Made by a program: the position numbers and the translations under genes. Source: Candidatus Yaniella excrementigallinarum (GTDB taxonomy: Bacteria; Actinomycetota; Actinomycetes; Actinomycetales; Micrococcaceae). From it: a stretch of 49,542 nucleotides of DNA. Each line of letters begins with the position of its first letter. The first letter of the stretch is position 1. Of this stretch, positions 1 to 7,758 are shown in pieces. The notes below the pieces were generated by a model. That model was not told the origin of the DNA. It worked only from the letters and a program-made list of their open reading frames with translations, and made no database searches. Location of the stretch: NCBI GenBank assembly GCA_019113675.1, contig DXHA01000004.1, positions 1 to 49,542 of the forward strand. Direction: 5' to 3'.

Positions 1-55
1 TAAATGGTTTTGCACAACGAGTCAGTGTAGCAGCGGCTCGCAAATACTGTGCCAC

Positions 56-74
56 TTAGGATAGGCTAACTGCA
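56..74 (+). promoter_or_regulatory. DtxR/IdeR-type iron box upstream of the siderophore-interacting protein
   Basis: The 19-mer TTAGGATAGGCTAACTGCA matches the known DtxR/IdeR consensus (TTAGGTTAGGCTAACCTAA) in its first five positions and in the AGGCTAAC core. It lies about 80 nt before the start codon, in the promoter region. A weaker similar stretch starts at 115 (TTAGGCGAGCTAGCC). Iron-dependent repression of the downstream reductase is inferred from this match and from the second box at 1145. Confidence 0.65.
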
Positions 75-151
75 TTAAAACGGCTAACGATGTTGTATCG
101 TAGCTGTCGGTAGTTTAGGCGAGCTAGCCCCACTACACGTAAGGAGCCGCC

Positions 152-1075
152 ATGTCCCACCTTGCCCACGGTCCGGTTCGCGGGGTTGTCGAATCTGTCC
201 AAGATGTATCGCAAACTTTTCGGCGAATCGTCTTCTCCGGTCCCCAACTTCAACAGCTATCCGTTGATGGTCCATTTTATGACCAGCGCATCAAGCTGAT
301 CTTTCCCAATACCGCCGGCGTGCTGCCTGATATTGAAGATTCCCCCGACTGGTATCAGCACTGGCTAGCCATGCCAGAAGCCGAGCGCGGTGTCATGCGG
401 ACTTATTCAATTCGAGAGCTCACCCGCGATGACGGTATCACCAGGATGACCGTTGATTTTGTGCTGCATTTTGCCCCAGATGGTTCCACCGGGCCGGCTG
501 CAGCCTGGGCTGCAGATGCTGAGGTAGGCCAAGAGCTTTGGCTTGTCGCCCCGCGTCAAGGCCAAGAAGCCTCCGGTATTGAATTTGCGCCAGGTGGAGC
601 TGATGAAGTGGTCTTACTTGGCGATGAAGCAGCAGCACCGGCGATTGCTCGGATTTTAGAAGATCTTCGACTCGTTGGTACAACAGCGCGGATATCTGCC
701 TATATTGAAGTGCCCAATGCCGAGGATCAGCTGGATATTCAGGGCCCTGACGGCGCTGAAGTGCACTGGCTTATTCGCGGTGATGCCGATATGGGGGAGC
801 AGCTGTCCGGCCGGCTTGGTTGGCATGTACAAGAAGAAGATTCGGCGCCGATTGCATCCGATGAGGAGCTACTTTGGGAAACGCCGGTATTTTCAGCCTC
901 CGGGGAAGAAATTGTGGCGTCGGACGAGCCTCAGGCGGGTATTTATTATTGGATCGCCGGAGAAAGTGGTGTCATTAAACGTTTGCGGCGCTTCTTGGTT
1001 CGCGATATCGGCGTAGATCGAAGCCAGGTGGCCTTTATGGGATATTGGCGTCTGGGGGTAGCGATGCGAGGTTGA
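152..1075 (+). CDS. Siderophore-interacting protein (FAD/NAD(P)H-dependent ferric-siderophore reductase)
   Basis: This 307-residue protein belongs to the SIP family, cytoplasmic flavoprotein reductases that release iron from imported ferric siderophores. The FAD-binding motif of the ferredoxin-reductase-like fold is visible as MRTYSIREL near residue 80. It is followed by GDEAAAPAI in the nucleotide-binding half and a typical C-terminal block (YYWIAGESG ... MGYWRLG). Length is normal for the family. The ATG follows a clear ribosome-binding site (AAGGAG, 7 nt upstream). It precedes a complete iron ABC uptake operon in the same direction, and both have iron boxes, so reduction of the incoming chelate is the expected job. 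No siderophore synthesis gene is present here, so use of foreign siderophores is possible (inference). Confidence 0.93.
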   Translation: MSHLAHGPVRGVVESVQDVSQTFRRIVFSGPQLQQLSVDGPFYDQRIKLIFPNTAGVLPDIEDSPDWYQHWLAMPEAERGVMRTYSIRELTRDDGITRMTVDFVLHFAPDGSTGPAAAWAADAEVGQELWLVAPRQGQEASGIEFAPGGADEVVLLGDEAAAPAIARILEDLRLVGTTARISAYIEVPNAEDQLDIQGPDGAEVHWLIRGDADMGEQLSGRLGWHVQEEDSAPIASDEELLWETPVFSASGEEIVASDEPQAGIYYWIAGESGVIKRLRRFLVRDIGVDRSQVAFMGYWRLGVAMRG

Positions 1076-1144
1076 GCGGTACTGCAAAATTTCCAGGATA
1101 TGGATGACGCAGCCAAATGCTTAAGGTAAATTATCTTAATGCGA

Positions 1145-1163
1145 TTAGGTGAGCCTTACCTGT
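1145..1163 (+). promoter_or_regulatory. DtxR/IdeR-type iron box upstream of the iron ABC operon
   Basis: TTAGGTGAGCCTTACCTGT agrees with the DtxR/IdeR consensus at most positions (TTAGGT.AG.CT.ACCT). Just upstream, 1120-1138 holds a second AT-rich dyad with TTAAG and CTTAA arms that may be the core promoter or a half-occupied second site. The box is about 70 nt before the binding-protein gene, so repression under iron-replete conditions is the natural reading. Confidence 0.75.
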
Positions 1164-1229
1164 GATTGGTGGTGTTGTGGCACCCCACGGCGTGGTCGGG
1201 CTGCATAGAACAACCAGGCAAGGAGAAAT

Positions 1230-2273
1230 ATGACACTTCCCACGGCCAAACCGGTCAAACGTCGATGGAGCTTAACAGTGGCCATCGGGCTGACCGCAGC
1301 TTTGACGCTGAGCGCGTGCTCAAGCACCAATGATGCAGCAAACGGTGACCAGGGCGATTGGGAAACGGTGAGTATCGATAGCGCTTTGGGAACCGCCACC
1401 ATCGAAGCAGAACCCGAGCGTATTGTCACACTAGGTCAGGGCTCAACCGAGACCGCTATCGCACTGGGAACCACCCCGGTGGGCATGGAAGAATACGAGT
1501 GGGGTGCTGATGACTCCGGATACTTGCCATGGATTGAAGAAGAAGTTAAGGATCGAAACGAGGAACTGCCCGAACTCATCGAAGGGTCCACCGAATTAGA
1601 TATCGAAGCAATCCTCGAGCTAGAACCCGATCTCATTTTGGCCCCGTGGTCCGGTCTGACCCAAGAACAATACGACCTGCTAGCCGATGTGGCGCCCACT
1701 GTCGCCTATCCTGAACAGCCCTGGACCATCGAATGGGAACAGCAAATTGAAATCATCGGCGAAGCTATGGGTGAAAACGACCAAGCCCAAGAACTCATCG
1801 ATGACATTCACAGCCAATTCGATGAAGCCGCCGACCCAAAATATGAAGACCTGACCTTCTCCTACATTTATAACGACGGTCCAGGTACCCTTGGCGTGTT
1901 TTATCCTGAAGAACAGCGTGTAGCCATGGTCGAAGCCCTCGGACTGACCCCGGACCCGGTCGTAGACGAGCTACGCAAAGACTACGATGCCCCCGGCACC
2001 CAGTCGGCGCTGATCGGGCTAGAAAATGCTGACAAGCTATCGGACTCAGATCTCATCTTTACCTTCTATATGGATGACGCCAATCGAGAAGAAACCGAAG
2101 AACAACCGCTATACGCCAGCATCCCGGCAGTAGACCAAGGTGCCATTGTAGCCTCGGATGACCAATCGTTTGTTACGGCTTCTTCGATGATTAACCCGCT
2201 GACCGTACCCTGGACACTAGAACGCTATAAACCCATGATCGACGACGCCGTCGAAAAGGCAGAACAGAACTGA
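1230..2273 (+). CDS. Iron-siderophore ABC transporter substrate-binding lipoprotein
   Basis: A 347-residue FepB/FhuD-like periplasmic-type binding protein (TroA/BtuF superfamily). It starts with a charged n-region (KPVKRR), a hydrophobic core and a lipobox LSAC with the lipidated cysteine at residue 30, so it should be membrane-anchored outside the cell. The body shows typical family segments: ERIVTLGQGSTETAIALG near the first lobe, then LEPDLILAPWSGLT and a second lobe ending in PLTVPWTLERY. It is strongly acidic. It is the first gene of the uptake operon; the permease starts 7 nt downstream. The ligand (hydroxamate, catecholate or other chelate) cannot be read from sequence alone. Confidence 0.93.
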   Translation: MTLPTAKPVKRRWSLTVAIGLTAALTLSACSSTNDAANGDQGDWETVSIDSALGTATIEAEPERIVTLGQGSTETAIALGTTPVGMEEYEWGADDSGYLPWIEEEVKDRNEELPELIEGSTELDIEAILELEPDLILAPWSGLTQEQYDLLADVAPTVAYPEQPWTIEWEQQIEIIGEAMGENDQAQELIDDIHSQFDEAADPKYEDLTFSYIYNDGPGTLGVFYPEEQRVAMVEALGLTPDPVVDELRKDYDAPGTQSALIGLENADKLSDSDLIFTFYMDDANREETEEQPLYASIPAVDQGAIVASDDQSFVTASSMINPLTVPWTLERYKPMIDDAVEKAEQN

Positions 2274-2280
2274 CCCGGGC

Positions 2281-3261
2281 ATGCGCCGAAGCCTGATCAC
2301 CGTGGCCCTAGCCGTAGCGTTAGCGGCCACCTGTATCCTCAGTCTCTTTCTGGGCAGTCGCCCCAACGGTATCACCGATGTGGCAGCTGTATTAGTTGGA
2401 AACGGAGACGACTACCTGACCAGTGTGGTAGATTCCCGCATCCCGCGCACCATAATGGGCGTCATCGTTGGTGCAGCATTGGCGGTATCAGGCACCCTGA
2501 TCCAAGGCATCACCCGCAACCCACTGGGCGAACCAGGCATCTTGGGTATCGGCGTAGGGGCCTCAGCCAGCGTCGTCACCGGTACCGCCATACTTGGTGC
2601 CCTAGGGGCAACCTCCACCATGGTTTTTGCAATGCTGGGCGCAGTTGTTGCCGTGATGATCGTCTTGGGGCTGGGCGGTCGTTCACAGGCGCGAGGTGTC
2701 GTGCCACTGGTACTGGCCGGTGCTGTCGTTTCAGCGGTGCTCTACGCCTATATCAACGCAATGGTGCTGCTAAAACCCGGGGTCTTTGATTCCTATCGGT
2801 TCTGGATGGTCGGTTCACTAGCTGGCGTGCAATTAGAACACCTAACAAAACTATTCATCCCACTTATTGTGGGCACCCTACTGGCCCTGGGTGTAGCTCG
2901 CAGTATGAACGCTCTAGCACTGGGTGATGAAACCGCTATCTCGCTGGGTTTCAATGTGGGCAGAACCCGGCTGGTTGGTATCATTGCAGCTGCACTACTG
3001 GCCGCTGTAGCGACAGCCATTGCCGGACCTATCAGCTTTGTCGGTTTAGCCGTGCCACATATTATCTTCGCCTTATTCGGTGAAGACTTTCGTTGGCGCA
3101 TCCCAGCGGCCATCCTCGGAGGAGCCCTAGCTCTGGTTGCGGCAGACATTCTGGCGCGCACCCTGATCCGACCACAAGAACTCATGGTCGGAATTATTAC
3201 CGCATTCATTGGCGCCCCATTCTTATTAGTAGCCGTACGCCGCGGGGCGGTGATGCAATAA
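2281..3261 (+). CDS. FecCD-family iron-siderophore ABC permease, first subunit
   Basis: A 326-residue polytopic membrane protein of the BtuC/FecCD family. Hallmarks are the N-terminal hydrophobic helix, the block SRIPRTIMGVIVGAALAVSG, the motif GITRNPLGEPGILG, and the C-terminal GPISFVGLAVPHIIFALFGEDFRW that contacts the ATPase. Its stop codon overlaps the next start by one base (TAATG), showing translational coupling with the second permease. Together they should form a heterodimeric channel for the ferric chelate. Confidence 0.94.
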   Translation: MRRSLITVALAVALAATCILSLFLGSRPNGITDVAAVLVGNGDDYLTSVVDSRIPRTIMGVIVGAALAVSGTLIQGITRNPLGEPGILGIGVGASASVVTGTAILGALGATSTMVFAMLGAVVAVMIVLGLGGRSQARGVVPLVLAGAVVSAVLYAYINAMVLLKPGVFDSYRFWMVGSLAGVQLEHLTKLFIPLIVGTLLALGVARSMNALALGDETAISLGFNVGRTRLVGIIAAALLAAVATAIAGPISFVGLAVPHIIFALFGEDFRWRIPAAILGGALALVAADILARTLIRPQELMVGIITAFIGAPFLLVAVRRGAVMQ

Positions 3262-4295
3262 TGCTGCACCAAGCCACAATGTTGCGGATCGGCGACCGCA
3301 TCGCAATAACCTACCACCGCCGAAGTGTGCTGATCTGGTGCGCGGTCACCGTCTTACTGCTTTCACTATCGATTGCCACATTGATGTTCGGCAAACTGGG
3401 AATCAGCCCCGCAGAACTTGTTGATGTCGTGCGTGGCCAAGCAAGCGCCACCACCGAATTTGCCCTACAACGCGTACGCGGCCCACGACTTTTCATCGCC
3501 ATCCTGGCTGGTGCTGCCTTCGGCATATCCGGTGCCCTGTTCCAAAACGTCACCCGCAACCCGCTGGGTAGCCCAGATGTCCTGGGCCTATCTGCCGGGG
3601 CAGGGGCAGGCGTGGCCGCCGCATCCCTGCTGCCCTTCAATATGCCCACCCCACTGGGGGCGCTGGCCGGCGCCGGTATCGCCATCGGTCTGGTCACCGT
3701 AGCCACCGGCAGCGGACTATCCTCCACGGCCAAAGTCATCATCGCCGGCATCGCGGTAGCCGCCATGGCCACAGCCGTCACCCAATTCGTGGTAACCGCC
3801 ACCCTGCGTGATGAAGCCAGCCGTCTGGCCGCTTACCTGGTGGGCAGCCTAAATTCCCGAGACATCGGACAAGTGGCCATCATCGCAGTCACACTGCTGG
3901 TGGCCGCGCCAGTATTAGTTTGGTTAGCGCCACGACTGGAACTGATGGAACTTGGCGATGAACTCACCACAGCACTGGGCGGCAAAGCTTCTGCCACACG
4001 CACCCAAGCTGTCCTGCTGTCACTGGTGCTAGCCGCCATGGCCGTCGCCGTAGCCGGGCCAATCGCCTTCATTGCCCTGATGAGCCCGCACGCTGCCCGG
4101 ATGCTGACTCAAACCTCCGGACCACACCTGATCGGCAGTGCACTGACCGGCGCATTATTGCTGGTCCTTGCCGATCTAGCTGTCCAACAGATACCCATAT
4201 TTGAAGGGCTGCCCGCCGGAGTGCTCACCGCCGGATTCGGCGGCATCTTCCTGGGTTACCTGCTGCTGAATTTCTTCAAGAAAGGACAATCATGA
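3261..4295 (+). CDS. FecCD-family iron-siderophore ABC permease, second subunit
   Basis: The start is placed at the ATG of MLHQATMLRIGD, overlapping the preceding stop by one base. An in-frame opening runs further back into the first permease but there the translation is unrelated to the family. The resulting 344-residue protein shows the family blocks RVRGPRLFIAILAGAAFGIS, FQNVTRNPLGSPDVLGLSAG and GPIAFIALMSPHAARMLT, with about nine or ten membrane helices. An internal ATG (MLRIGD) six codons later is an alternative start. It overlaps the ATPase gene by four bases. Confidence 0.93.
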   Translation: MLHQATMLRIGDRIAITYHRRSVLIWCAVTVLLLSLSIATLMFGKLGISPAELVDVVRGQASATTEFALQRVRGPRLFIAILAGAAFGISGALFQNVTRNPLGSPDVLGLSAGAGAGVAAASLLPFNMPTPLGALAGAGIAIGLVTVATGSGLSSTAKVIIAGIAVAAMATAVTQFVVTATLRDEASRLAAYLVGSLNSRDIGQVAIIAVTLLVAAPVLVWLAPRLELMELGDELTTALGGKASATRTQAVLLSLVLAAMAVAVAGPIAFIALMSPHAARMLTQTSGPHLIGSALTGALLLVLADLAVQQIPIFEGLPAGVLTAGFGGIFLGYLLLNFFKKGQS

Positions 4296-5080
4296 CCGCA
4301 CTTGCCACTGGACTGGCCGCTACTAAACTCAGTGTCGGTTACGGGGCCCAACCGGTACTGTCCGACCTCGACTTCACGGTACCCGAGGGCCGCTTCACCG
4401 AGGTTATTGGACCAAACGGTTGTGGCAAATCTACCTTGGTAAAATCGTTGTCCCGCGTATTAGCAACCCAGCCCGGTATGGTGCACTTTCAAGGCACCCC
4501 GCTGCAAAAACTGCGTCCTAAACACTTAGCTCAACGCATCGCCCTGCTGCCACAACACCCGGTGGTACCAGAGGGGGTGACCGTGGGCGGCTTGATAGCT
4601 CGCGGCCGCTACCCGTATCACAGCCCATTACGTCAGTGGTCGGTAGATGATCCAGCAGCTATTGAACAGGCACTAGAAGACACCGGGATGACGGCGTTTG
4701 CCCAGTTTCCAGTGGCACAACTATCCGGAGGCCAACGCCAACGTGCATGGTTGGCCATGGTCTTAGCCCAGCAAACCCAATACGTGCTCTTGGATGAACC
4801 CACCTCCTTTTTGGACATAGCCCATCAAATTGAGGTGTTGCGGTTATGCCGAAGCATAACGGCCAACGGGCGTACGGTTTTGGCAGTGCTACATGATTTG
4901 AATCAAGCGGCAAGATACGCAGATCAGCTGGTGGTGATGCATCAGGGCAGGATTGTGGCACAGGGTGCAGCAGACGAAATTTTGACGACGCAGTTGATCA
5001 CTGAGGTCTTTGGTTTAGAAGCAATGATCGGATCAGACCCATGGTCCGGTTCGCCAATGGTTGTACCGGTGGCAGATTAG
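4292..5080 (+). CDS. Iron-siderophore ABC transporter ATP-binding protein
   Basis: A 262-residue FecE/FepC-like ATPase. Visible motifs are Walker A GPNGCGKST, the Q-loop region LLPQHP, the ABC signature LSGGQRQRAWLAMVLAQ, Walker B YVLLDEPTSFLD and the switch histidine in LHDLNQAARY. All catalytic residues are present. The ATG overlaps the upstream permease stop (ATGA), so the four-gene operon is compact and translationally coupled. It energises uptake of the chelate bound by the lipoprotein at 1230. Confidence 0.95.
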   Translation: MTALATGLAATKLSVGYGAQPVLSDLDFTVPEGRFTEVIGPNGCGKSTLVKSLSRVLATQPGMVHFQGTPLQKLRPKHLAQRIALLPQHPVVPEGVTVGGLIARGRYPYHSPLRQWSVDDPAAIEQALEDTGMTAFAQFPVAQLSGGQRQRAWLAMVLAQQTQYVLLDEPTSFLDIAHQIEVLRLCRSITANGRTVLAVLHDLNQAARYADQLVVMHQGRIVAQGAADEILTTQLITEVFGLEAMIGSDPWSGSPMVVPVAD

Positions 5081-5102
5081 CCTCCAAGGGTGTGGTCAGA
5101 TT

Positions 5103-5380
5103 ATGACCAATGACGCGATCATGACGGTGGTTGACGGCTATGCGCTCGATCGCGACGCTGTCATTGCGTCACTCCAGGATGCGCCAACCTGGATAGCTAT
5201 GAGATTTATGAGCCAACGATCATCTCCCTGGGACCGGATCAGGCTCTGCTGCGCTATATAGGTCTAGCCCATCGTAGTGGCCCATACACTCTTCGGGCGC
5301 TGATGGTCAGCGTCTATGTTCGGGTCCAGGAGCAATGGCGTCTGGTACATTATCAGCAGACATCGATGCCAACAGCATAA
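5103..5380 (+). pseudogene. DUF4440 / SnoaL-like protein remnant (frameshifted and N-terminally truncated)
   Basis: Two reading frames together encode a DUF4440-type NTF2-like domain. The first gives YALDRDAVIASLQDAPTW (up to about 5191); the second continues DSYEIYEPTIISLGPDQAL and ends in VRVQEQWRLVHYQQT with a stop at 5378-5380. A one-base deletion next to the tryptophan codon (5189-5192) separates them. The family normally has about 30 more residues at the N-terminus, and those are missing because the ATPase stop lies 22 nt upstream. No function should be assigned. It could be a sequencing error only for the frameshift, not for the missing N-terminus. Confidence 0.75.
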
Positions 5381-5393
5381 ACGGCCCACCTTG

Positions 5394-6776
5394 TTATAAA
5401 GACACCAGCAGTAGCGTTGCCGCAAAAACTACTCCGGAAGCAAGCAGAGCTACGGTGGTATAGCCAAGAATGTCGCGCATTTTCAGCCCGGCAATAGCCA
5501 GCAGCGGGATAGCCCAGAACGGCTGGATCATATTGGTCCACTGATCCCCATAGGACACCGCCATAATAGTTATTTCTGGATCTACACCAAGCTCAGTGCC
5601 GGCTGAGAGCATGATTGGCCCTTGTACCGCGAACTGTCCGCCGCCTGATGGCACAAAGAAATTCACAAGCCCCGCTGCTAGAAATGCCAGGACCCCAAAG
5701 GTGACTGGATTAGAGATCGATACAAAGGCGTCAGAGAAAATCTGTACCAGACCGGAACCCACCATCAGCCCTAAAATGCCAGCATAGAGTGGGAACTGCA
5801 GCAGAATCTCGCCCACATTTGAAGCAGCCTGTTTTGTCAGCGCAATGAGTTCAAACGGGTTGCGTACTAATAAGAAGATCAGCGCAAGAAATGACCAGTT
5901 GACTGTGTCCAGGGTTAGGGTACCGCCTCGGCTAAAGTGCAACACCAAATAAGCCACTAGTAGCAGACCGATGAGCAGGGTAACGATCCGGCTAGCATCC
6001 AGCCGATCTGCCGGGGTGACGATGTCCTCTTGTCCGTCATCAGTGGTTTCCCGAACATCAATTTCAAGCGGCGTTACTGTATCTCCCTTACGAGGTGCGA
6101 TCAAAAACATTGCTAGACCAACTACCAAAATAGTCGCTGCAGCAGCCAACATATTCCAGCCGGAAAATACTGTCTGACTGATGGCAAGCGTCTGACCGTT
6201 GAGCGAATCGGTGAGAAAGGAGTCTTCTGTTGCCGCTGTCAGCGGTCCCGAGGCGGAATATCCCATATGCCAGACCACGAAACCGGCAAACCCGGAAGCC
6301 ACGAGCATGGGAAAATGCAGTTTTAGCCCGCGGGCTCGACCTTGATAGGCCACTTCGCGGGCCAGTAGTCCGCCCACCACAAGCCCCAGGCCCCAGGTAA
6401 TCAAGCTGGCAATGGCAGCTACGAAGAACACGAAAACATACGCGGTCAACTCAGTGCGTGGAACGCTACCCAAATAGCCTAAACCACGGCGCACCGGACC
6501 AGTATTGGCCAGAATGTGACCGAATAACAGAATCAGAGCCATCTGGGTGATGAAATCTAACAGTCCGGCTAAACCATCTCCCCAATACACCACCAGATCA
6601 CCCGGTGAGGTCTCAGTCAGGATCAATGCTAAGACCACCACGATAAAGGTCAGCAGAATGGAAAAGACCAAGGATGAGGGAATGAAGCGTTCCACCACGT
6701 GGTTGACGGGACGCATCGCCCGGGACAAAGGAGTGCCTTGCCGTTGGGTATTAGCTTGTGCGTGCTGTTTTGTCAT
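5394..6776 (-). CDS. Short-chain fatty acid transporter (AtoE family)
   Basis: A 460-residue membrane protein of the AtoE/SCFA_trans family, which imports short-chain fatty acids such as acetoacetate or butyrate. It has a cytoplasmic N-terminus with the family-like segment FIPSSLVFSILLTFIVV, about 12 hydrophobic helices, and the conserved C-terminal part FFVPSGGGQFAVQGPIM followed by DQWTNMIQPFWAIPLLAIAG. The start has a strong site (GAGGAG) upstream. It stands alone: no CoA-transferase or thiolase gene lies beside it. It ends 13 nt from the DUF4440 remnant, with which it is convergent. Confidence 0.88.
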   Translation of the reverse strand: MTKQHAQANTQRQGTPLSRAMRPVNHVVERFIPSSLVFSILLTFIVVVLALILTETSPGDLVVYWGDGLAGLLDFITQMALILLFGHILANTGPVRRGLGYLGSVPRTELTAYVFVFFVAAIASLITWGLGLVVGGLLAREVAYQGRARGLKLHFPMLVASGFAGFVVWHMGYSASGPLTAATEDSFLTDSLNGQTLAISQTVFSGWNMLAAAATILVVGLAMFLIAPRKGDTVTPLEIDVRETTDDGQEDIVTPADRLDASRIVTLLIGLLLVAYLVLHFSRGGTLTLDTVNWSFLALIFLLVRNPFELIALTKQAASNVGEILLQFPLYAGILGLMVGSGLVQIFSDAFVSISNPVTFGVLAFLAAGLVNFFVPSGGGQFAVQGPIMLSAGTELGVDPEITIMAVSYGDQWTNMIQPFWAIPLLAIAGLKMRDILGYTTVALLASGVVFAATLLLVSL

Positions 6777-6852
6777 GACAACGACTCCTCAAGATAGAAG
6801 TGACAACAAACGAATGTGACTTATATCATATCGGAGCGTTGTTTTGAAATCC

Positions 6853-7608
6853 TTAGTCACTGAGGTGGTGATCAGCCCAGTGGTGTATGGCATCTCTGAC
6901 GAACTGTGGACCCGCTGGTGACACCCGGTTGTAGTTGGCGGCAAAACGCTCGTCGTCAACATACATTTGCGTGATGCCTTTGACCTTGGCTTTTGACAAT
7001 TCATCGCGCGGAATCGTTAAACTAAGCCAGTCGATATGCCGGGCAGCCATCTGTTGGGCGGACTCCGCATCCGGTTCAACTCCTGCTGCGATAATTTCAT
7101 CCCAGCCCGAATTGAGCGCTTCAAGCTGTTGCCGGAAGTCTTCCTGGCCTGAAGTGCCTAGGTCTGACCACCATGCATTGGAACGGTCCGCGGCTGCATC
7201 ACCCCAACGTTCCCGCACTTCAGCGTCGTATTTGGCATGATTAAAGCCTGCAAACATGTCTTGTGGCATAATCGTTTGTCCTTTCTCCAGGGCCGCTATG
7301 GTCGCATCAACCGAGCGGATCTGCATTGCTATTTGTTCTTGTGTAATCTGTAATCGCTGACGTTGCTCCAGTAACGCCTTGATGTCGCTGGTTTGCCCGT
7401 CAAGTACTTGGCTAATCTCGGCTAGCGGCATGCCCAGCTGGCGCAGCAACAAAATCCGTTGCAGCCGAATAAGGGCCTGCTGGTTGTAATACCGCAGTCC
7501 TCCGGCACCGGTGCGACTGGGCAAAAGTAGCCCAATCCGGTCGTAGTGGCGCAAAGTCCGGGAAGTAATGCCGGTGGCTTCAACCACCTGAGTTGTCGAC
7601 CATTCCAT
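6853..7608 (-). CDS. MerR-family regulator with TipAS antibiotic-recognition domain
   Basis: A 251-residue TipA-like transcription factor. Residues 1-70 are the MerR winged helix (TTQVVEATGITSRTLRHYD, then GLRYYNQQAL). A helical linker covers about 75-110, and the TipAS domain follows (FAGFNHAKYDAEVRERWGD ... WADHHL). In known members this domain captures cyclic thiopeptides or other drugs and switches the MerR part to activate transcription. The ATG follows AGGAG. The gene is divergent from the MMPL-kinase-regulator operon, and the shared 150-nt spacer carries a dyad at 7637-7665, so control of the exporter, of itself, or of both is likely (inference). Confidence 0.9.
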   Translation of the reverse strand: MEWSTTQVVEATGITSRTLRHYDRIGLLLPSRTGAGGLRYYNQQALIRLQRILLLRQLGMPLAEISQVLDGQTSDIKALLEQRQRLQITQEQIAMQIRSVDATIAALEKGQTIMPQDMFAGFNHAKYDAEVRERWGDAAADRSNAWWSDLGTSGQEDFRQQLEALNSGWDEIIAAGVEPDAESAQQMAARHIDWLSLTIPRDELSKAKVKGITQMYVDDERFAANYNRVSPAGPQFVRDAIHHWADHHLSD

Positions 7609-7636
7609 GACACTCCTGTTCGTATCTTTCTAGGTT

Positions 7637-7665
7637 GTAGTCTCTGTTTTAGTGGATGACGCTAC
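7637..7665. promoter_or_regulatory. Imperfect dyad in the MerR/MMPL divergent spacer, candidate MerR operator
   Basis: Arms GTAGTCTC (7637-7644) and GACGCTAC (7658-7665) match as an inverted repeat at six of eight positions, over 13 nt. On the minus strand a TTGACG hexamer (7665-7670) overlaps one arm, which fits the usual MerR arrangement of an operator inside an overlong promoter spacer. I cannot place a convincing -10 hexamer, so this is tentative. Confidence 0.35.
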
Positions 7666-7758
7666 GTCAAGGGCAAGCCCGATCAACCAAAAGTTGTAGA
7701 CCAAGTTCCATCGGTTGTGCGATGACCACCATAGGTACTGCCTGGTGAACTTAGAGGT

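Noticed and set aside
3093-3260. Upstream extension of the second FecCD permease
   Set aside because: It lies inside the first permease in another frame and gives low-quality, proline/arginine-rich sequence; the ATG overlapping the stop is the natural start.
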